Shown piece after piece: positions 9,176 through 12,986 of a stretch of 12,986 bases of DNA (position 1 is the stretch's first letter; every line of letters starts with the position of its first letter). The DNA lies in assembly GCA_025935735.1 (NCBI GenBank), contig JAICUS010000111.1, forward strand, positions 1-12,986, given 5' to 3'. The notes under the pieces are model-generated. The model searched no databases. It was not told where the DNA came from and saw nothing but the letters and a program-made list of their open reading frames with translations. Source of the DNA: Solirubrobacteraceae bacterium (GTDB taxonomy: Bacteria; Actinomycetota; Thermoleophilia; Solirubrobacterales; Solirubrobacteraceae). The translations under genes and the position numbers were made by a program.

Positions 9176-10380
9176 TCAGGCCACCGGGGCCGGCTCGGCC
9201 GCCAGCTCGGCCAGGCCCGCGCGGCGCAGCATCTCCAGCGGCCGCGGGTGCACGCTCGCCAGCCGCAGGTCGACCTCGTCGCGCAGCCCGGCCAGCATGT
9301 CGAGCGTCTCCACGTCGAGGTCGGTGCTCTGCGCCAGGTCGAGCACGAGCGTGTGCGCGCTCGCCGCGCGGACGGCGGCCAGCGCGCGGTCGCGCACCGC
9401 GTTGGAGTTCGCGTAGAACAGCGGCCCTTGTGGCTGCACGGTGACCCGCCCGTCCTCGGCGCGTGTGGTCACCCGCGGCCGGCTGAGGCGCTGGATGACC
9501 ACGACGAGCGACAGCCCGGCGGTGATCACCAGCCCGGGCAGGACGCCGAAGAGCAGGACGCCGGCCAGGCAGAGCAGCGCGAGCACGATCGCGCTGCGGC
9601 GCAGCCGGGCCAGGCGGTGGAGCTCGTCCACGCGCACGAACCCGGCGACGGCGACGATGACGATGGCCGCGAGCGTGGCCTCCGGCAGGTCGGTGAACAC
9701 CGGGGCGAGGCAGGCGCCGGTGAGCAGGACAGCGCGGCGGCGACGAGCGTGGCCAGCTGCGACTGCCCGCCCGCCTTGTCCGCCGCCGCGCTCTGGCTCG
9801 CGCCCCCCGACTGGACGAACCCGGAGCACAGGCCGGCCAGCACGTTACCCGCGCCGATCGCCGACAGCTCGCGGTTGGCGTCGATCCGGTAGTGGTGCTC
9901 GACCGCCATCGAGCGGGCCACGCCGGCCGCCTCGGTGGACAGCAGCCCGATGCCGAACATGAAGCCGGTCATCACCGGCTTGGACACGAATTCGGAGACC
10001 ACGCCGAGCCGCAGCAGCCCGCCCAGGAACAGCACGACGCCGGCCACCAGCGCGAGCGCGGCCGAGAGCACGGCGAAGCGTCCGGTGTCGCCATGGGCCA
10101 GCGGGCCCACGGCGGCGGCGGAGATCACGGACGTCGCCGTGGTGGCGCTGACCACCAGCGAGCGCGAGCTGCCCAGAAGCGCGTAGCCGATCAGCGCCGG
10201 CGGCGCGGCCATCAGGCCGGCCTGCGGCGGCAGCCCGGCGATCTGCGCGTAGGCCACGCACTGCGGCACGACGACGCTGCCGACCACCAGGCCGGCGACG
10301 ACGTCGGGCCGCAGCCACTCGCGCCGGTAGCCCGCGACCCAGCCGGGGAGGACGCGGCGCACCACGCCCTCCCCGCCCAT
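9176..10380 (-). pseudogene. SulP family anion transporter with STAS domain, frameshifted and internally deleted
   Basis: The gene starts at ATG 10380, one base after the DUF1269 stop (TGA-G-ATG), which points to translational coupling. The first part has SulP hallmarks: RPDVVAGLVVGSVVVPQCVAYAQIAGLPP, then GVVSEFVSKPVMTGF, then YRIDANRELSAIGAGN. Two lesions are seen. Near 9940 the expected stretch of about 100 residues between the MTGFMFGIGLL helix and the A-R-x-x-A-x-x-x-x-Y-R-I-D segment is missing in frame. At about 9729-9745 a one-base loss moves the frame, so SQLATLVAAA continues as VLLTGACLAPVFTDLPEATLAAIVIVA in another frame. The remainder covers the last helices and a STAS domain (VVIQRLSRP to the end at 9176). 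Intact SulP proteins import sulfate, bicarbonate or similar anions. The frameshift alone could be a sequencing error; the deletion is harder to explain that way. Confidence 0.8.
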
Positions 10381-10381
10381 C

Positions 10382-10882
10382 TCAGACGGCGGTGGCTTCG
10401 CGGGTCTCGAGCGCGTGGCGCAGGCGCTGCTCGGCCTCGTCGTCGAGCGAGGTCTGGATGATCTCGCCGCCGAACCTGGCGATCTCGGGGAGCACCTTGT
10501 CGGGCGTCGAGCGGTGGACGAGCACGATCACCGCGGCGCCGCCCGGCTGCAGCTTGGTGCCGAGCTCCTTGAGGAAGCTGTCGTCGACGCCGACGTCGCT
10601 GAGCGCGCCCGCGGCGGCGCCGGAGGCCGCGCCCACCGCCATGCCGAGCAGCGGCACGAAGAAGATCAGGCCGATCAGCCCGCCCCACAGCGCGCCGCCG
10701 ACCGCGCCGCCGGACGCCAGCTTGCGCGACTGGTGCAGCTTGACCTTGCCGTCCTGGCCGCGGGTGACGATGACGGCGTCCTCGAGCTCGATCGCATGCT
10801 CCGTCTGCAGTCGGGCAAGCGTGCCCATCACTTCTTCGGCGGTGCCCTGGTCGGGGAAGGCTACGGCGACGAGATTGCTCAT
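10382..10882 (-). CDS. DUF1269 family protein with glycine-rich membrane hairpin
   Basis: This 166-aa protein has the DUF1269 layout. An N-terminal alpha/beta part (SNLVAVAFPDQGTAEEVMGTL, then EDAVIVTRGQDGKVKLHQS) is followed by a glycine-zipper membrane stretch (about residues 57-95, GGAVGGALWGGLIGL and GMAVGAASGAAAGAL). A C-terminal alpha/beta part contains DVGVDDSFLKELGTKLQPGGAAVIVLV. The function of the family is not established; it is common in bacteria near stress and transport genes. The start at 10882 is fixed by AAGGAG five bases upstream; an in-frame start at 10948 would add 22 residues that look non-coding and run through the palindromic site. It is the first gene of an apparent two-gene unit with the broken SulP gene. 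If SulP is dead, DUF1269 is the only working product. Confidence 0.9.
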   Translation of the reverse strand: MSNLVAVAFPDQGTAEEVMGTLARLQTEHAIELEDAVIVTRGQDGKVKLHQSRKLASGGAVGGALWGGLIGLIFFVPLLGMAVGAASGAAAGALSDVGVDDSFLKELGTKLQPGGAAVIVLVHRSTPDKVLPEIARFGGEIIQTSLDDEAEQRLRHALETREATAV

Positions 10883-10887
10883 CGGCT

Positions 10888-10893
10888 CTCCTT
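10888..10893 (-). promoter_or_regulatory. Ribosome binding site of the DUF1269 gene
   Basis: AAGGAG on the minus strand, five bases before the ATG at 10882. It decides between this start and the longer frame from 10948. Confidence 0.8.
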
Positions 10894-10924
10894 GTCTCGG
10901 GGCGGCCCATGCTGCGACGCGGCA

Positions 10925-10943
10925 GGGTGGCCCGGCATCACCC
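10925..10943 (-). promoter_or_regulatory. Putative palindromic operator upstream of DUF1269-SulP
   Basis: On the + strand GGGTGG-CCCGGCA-TCACCC has one mismatch in the left arm and the same 6-7-6 spacing as the other copies. It ends 42 bp before the DUF1269 start and would control both genes of the unit. Confidence 0.5.
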
Positions 10944-10968
10944 GGCAAGGGCGATGCGCTGCTGACGC

Positions 10969-11404
10969 TCAGCGGGGCACTGGATCTCGCGTAGCGGCGA
11001 CGAACGGGATCGTCTCGGCGTCCAGCACCACGGCGTGCATGCCGTCCGCCGCGGCGGTGAGCCGCGCGCGCACGGCGTCGGCGTTGGCGAAGTACAGCCC
11101 GCCCTCCACGCGCAGCTGCGCGATCCCCTCCGGCGCCACGGCGTCGGGATGGCGCCGGACGTCGGCGTAGACGCCGTCCCGCAGCCGTCCCATCCGGGCG
11201 ACGTAGGGCCGCGAGGCGCGGTAGAGGAGCAGCAGCAGCGACATCGAGATGCCGATGAACAGGCCCGGCAGCGTGTCGAAGACCAGCACGCCGAGCATCG
11301 CGGCAACGGCGGCGATGAAGTCGGGCCGGGCCGCCACGCCGAACGCCCGGCCGAGCTCGCGCGCAGCCAGTCCGACCGATAGCCCCGCAGCGACGAGAAC
11401 AGGG
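10969..11404 (-). pseudogene. SulP transporter fragment, truncated at both ends
   Basis: About 145 codons match the C-terminal part of a SulP protein different from the one at 9176. They include RPDFIAAVAAMLGVLVFDTLPGLFIGI (last helices), LLLLYRASRPYVARMGRL, the linker VYADVRRHPDAVAPEGIAQLRVEGGLYFANADAV, and the first half of a STAS domain ending in AVVLDAETIPFVAATRD, then a stop at 10969. The rest of the STAS domain is missing, and so is everything upstream, where the DNA passes directly into a SHOCT-like remnant in another frame. There is no plausible start codon of its own. It looks like the leftover of two deletions, one joining it to the SHOCT-like gene and one to the DUF1269 control region. 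Confidence 0.75.
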
Positions 11405-11405
11405 C

Positions 11406-11525
11406 TCAGCCCCCGGCGTACGCGCGCTCCCGGGAGCGGGCGCCGGCGCGGCCGGCGAGGTAGGCGGTCCCGCCGAGCATGGCGCCGCGCAGCAGCGGGC
11501 GCCGCGGAGCGAAGAAGAGCGGCAT
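11406..11525 (-). pseudogene. Short SHOCT-protein-like N-terminus, probably truncated
   Basis: This frame encodes 39 residues beginning MPLFFAPRRPLLRGAMLGG and ending in ERAYAGG. It closely resembles the start of actinobacterial SHOCT-domain proteins, which open with M-P-L-F, a basic stretch, and an 'A-M-x-G-G-x-A-Y' segment before a glutamine/proline linker and a C-terminal SHOCT helix. Linker and SHOCT domain are missing, and the TGA overlaps the beginning of the SulP fragment. A palindromic site lies 22 bp upstream, so it may still be transcribed. It could also be a genuine very small protein. No strong ribosome binding site is seen. Confidence 0.5.
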
Positions 11526-11547
11526 GCGGCCAGTGTCCGGGCGCCGC

Positions 11548-11566
11548 GGGTGAAGCGGCCTCATGC
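11548..11566 (-). promoter_or_regulatory. Putative palindromic operator of the SHOCT-like remnant
   Basis: On the + strand GGGTGA-AGCGGCC-TCATGC has a perfect left arm and a right arm with four of six matches. It ends 22 bp from the minus-strand start at 11525 and lies 5 bp from the second copy that faces the divergent gene. Confidence 0.4.
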
Positions 11567-11571
11567 CGCCC

Positions 11572-11590
11572 GGGTGAGGCGCGGCCACCC
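11572..11590 (+). promoter_or_regulatory. Putative palindromic operator of the GAP-family gene
   Basis: GGGTGA-GGCGCGG-CCACCC has one mismatch in the right arm. It ends 23 bp before the ATG at 11614. Confidence 0.5.
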
Positions 11591-11613
11591 GCGCGCGGCG
11601 CAAGCTGGCGGCC

Positions 11614-12285
11614 ATGAAAGAGGCCATCGGGCAGGTGCTCTCGCTCGGTGTCGGCGTGGCGATCAGCCCCGTGCCGATCATCGCCGTCGTGCTGATGCTG
11701 GCCACGCCGCGGGCGCGGGCCAACGGCCCCGCGTTCGTGCTCGGCTGGATCGCCGGCCTGGCCGTGGTGGGCACGATCGTCCTGCTCGTCTCCAGCGGCG
11801 CGAGCGCCTCCGACAACGGGCAGCCGGCGACCTGGGTGAGCGTCCTCGAGCTCGTGCTCGGGGCGCTGCTGCTGCTGGTCGCCGTCAAGCAGTGGCGCGG
11901 GCGCCCGCGCGCCGGGGAGCACGCCGAGCTGCCCAAGTGGATGCGGGCCATCGACCAGTTCAAGCCGGGCAAGGCGCTGGGCTTCGGCGTCATCCTGTCG
12001 GGGGTCAACCCGAAGAACCTGCTCCTCACGGTCGGCGCCGCGGCGGCGATCGCCCAGACCGGCGCGAGGACGGGCACGCAGGCCGTCGCGCTCGCCGTGT
12101 TCGTGATCGTCGGGACGGTCGGCGTCGGCGCGCCCGTCGGCCTCTACCTCGCCCTCGGCGAGCGCTCGCGCCGCGCGCTCGACGAGCTCAGGTCATGGAT
12201 GGCCGCCCACAACGCCGCGATCATGGCCGTGCTGATGCTGGTCATCGGCGCCAAGCTGCTCGGGGACGGCCTGTCCGGCCTGTGA
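11614..12285 (+). CDS. GAP/Sap family integral membrane protein (LysE-like fold)
   Basis: This 223-aa protein has six predicted membrane helices in two groups separated by a charged loop (KQWRGRPRAGEHAELPKWMRAIDQFKPGKA, about 92-121). The first helix carries GVAISPVPIIAVVLML, and the second half opens with GFGVILSGVNPKNLLLTVGAAAAIA. This combination is typical of the GAP family (Pfam Sap, sulfolipid-1-addressing protein), related to LysE-type exporters. In mycobacteria one member helps move a lipid across the membrane; the substrate here is unknown. The start is ATG 11614, with no clear ribosome binding site but a palindromic site 23 bp upstream. Its last 93 bp overlap the convergent membrane-protein frame on the other strand. 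Confidence 0.88.
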   Translation: MKEAIGQVLSLGVGVAISPVPIIAVVLMLATPRARANGPAFVLGWIAGLAVVGTIVLLVSSGASASDNGQPATWVSVLELVLGALLLLVAVKQWRGRPRAGEHAELPKWMRAIDQFKPGKALGFGVILSGVNPKNLLLTVGAAAAIAQTGARTGTQAVALAVFVIVGTVGVGAPVGLYLALGERSRRALDELRSWMAAHNAAIMAVLMLVIGAKLLGDGLSGL

Positions 12286-12986
12286 CGCCGCGGCCACCGC
12301 CGCGATCGCCCCGCACAGCAGCCCGGCGACGATCAGCACGGCGAGCACGACGAAGCCGGTCAGCGGGCTCCAGATCAGCAGCGCCAGCATCCCGAGCACG
12401 CCCACGCCGATCAGCAGCGCCCGCTCGTGCCGGGCCGTCCAGGCGGGCACGGGGCTCGCGGTCACGCGCGCCCAGCCCGCCTCGCCGAAGCGGCGCAGCG
12501 GCAGCCCGAACGCGAACGTCACGGCCGCGAGCAGCAGCGCGGCCACGACGACGATGCGCACGCCGTGGCGCAGCAGCGCGGCCACCGTGTCGAAGATGCT
12601 CGACGCGGCGTCGCGCGGCAGCACGTCCTGGCTGATCGAGTCGAGGTAGATCGAGCGCGCGACCGCGAGCGCGGCGATCAGCGCCAGCATGGCCACCGCG
12701 ACGCCGATCGCGGCGTGCAGCAGCCCGCGCCGGCGCGGGCGCGTGAGCAGGACCGCACCGAGCAGGCACAGCAGCGCCAGCACCGGCATCACGACGCCCA
12801 GCGCCTTGAGCACCCGTACGCCCTGCTGGGCCTTGGGCAGCGCCGAGGAGCTGAACAGCGCCACCTGCCCGTTCACCGTCGGCGGGATGGCGTTCGCGAG
12901 CCGGTCCAGGCCGCGCGAGCGCAGCCCGTCGCGCACGCGGTCGACCACGCTGGACAGGTCGAGGTAGACCGTGTCGCCGCGCAGCA
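12193..12986 (-). CDS. Multi-pass membrane protein of unknown function, 5' end outside window
   Basis: About 263 C-terminal codons are visible, with the start beyond the right edge. The visible part begins with an outside-type stretch (DTVYLDLSSVVDRVRDGL, then ANAIPPTVNGQVALFSSSAL, then a helix before membrane entry). Five hydrophobic helices follow, among them VVMPVLALLCLLGAVLL, AAIGVAVAMLALIAALAVA and FVVLAVLIVAGLLCGAIAA. Membrane proteins with one large outer loop after the first helix and a block of later helices are common in actinobacteria and have no assigned role; I do not recognise a named family. The frame runs 93 bp into the end of the convergent GAP gene, and the last 25 or so residues (QAGQAVPEQLGADDQHQHGHD) look like antisense of that gene. 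The true C-terminus may have extended after loss of an earlier stop. Confidence 0.75.
   Translation of the reverse strand, partial: LRGDTVYLDLSSVVDRVRDGLRSRGLDRLANAIPPTVNGQVALFSSSALPKAQQGVRVLKALGVVMPVLALLCLLGAVLLTRPRRRGLLHAAIGVAVAMLALIAALAVARSIYLDSISQDVLPRDAASSIFDTVAALLRHGVRIVVVAALLLAAVTFAFGLPLRRFGEAGWARVTASPVPAWTARHERALLIGVGVLGMLALLIWSPLTGFVVLAVLIVAGLLCGAIAAVAAASQAGQAVPEQLGADDQHQHGHDRGVVGGHP

Noticed and set aside
9469..9474. TCACCC half-site inside the SulP STAS region
   Set aside because: No GGGTGA-like arm lies seven bases before it; chance occurrence within coding sequence.

Overview
This is a very GC-rich window with strong G/C preference at third codon positions. Its gene set (tandem universal stress protein, DUF1269 protein, SulP and DUF389 membrane proteins, GH15 glycosidase, mycobacterial-type cytosolic sulfatase, GAP/Sap-family membrane protein, SdrD-B-like secreted protein) suggests a high-GC actinomycetote, most plausibly Thermoleophilia (Solirubrobacterales-like). 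That placement is inference from composition and protein style; no rRNA or marker gene is present.

Layout. The 3' end of a phosphate-binding-protein-like gene opens the window (2-148, +). An 85-aa orphan protein follows (224-481, +) that resembles the two ends of the sulfatase further right joined together. Convergent to it is a two-domain universal stress protein (519-1451, -), with a GC-rich hairpin between the two stops. After a gene remnant (about 1488-1697, -) comes an intact GH15 glucoamylase/trehalase-type enzyme (1786-3660, +). It converges with a long secreted multidomain protein (3666-6062, -). A decayed DUF389 membrane gene (about 6166-6750, -) lies next to an intact sulfatase (6841-9159, +). 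The right part holds a broken SulP transporter with STAS domain (9176-10380, -) one base after a DUF1269 gene (10382-10882, -). Then come a second SulP fragment (10969-11404, -) and a shortened SHOCT-like N-terminus (11406-11525, -). Divergent from these is a GAP/Sap-family membrane protein (11614-12285, +). A multi-pass membrane protein runs off the right edge (-).

The main observation is a shared regulatory-looking site. A palindrome with constant geometry, GGGTGA-N7-TCACCC, lies 22-46 bp upstream of seven start codons in this window: the orphan protein, Usp, GH15, sulfatase, DUF1269, SHOCT remnant and GAP. An eighth, poorer copy lies 73 bp upstream of the secreted protein. The arms are conserved while the spacer varies, and the copies sit in intergenic DNA on both strands. 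This suggests a local regulon for one dimeric DNA-binding protein, or possibly a special promoter class. The controlled genes are of the kind seen in stress or dormancy programmes.

A second theme is decay. One DUF389 gene, two SulP genes, one SHOCT-like gene and one unidentified gene are all broken by deletions or frameshifts, while the soluble enzymes beside them look intact. No tRNA, rRNA, CRISPR array, insertion sequence or phage gene was seen.
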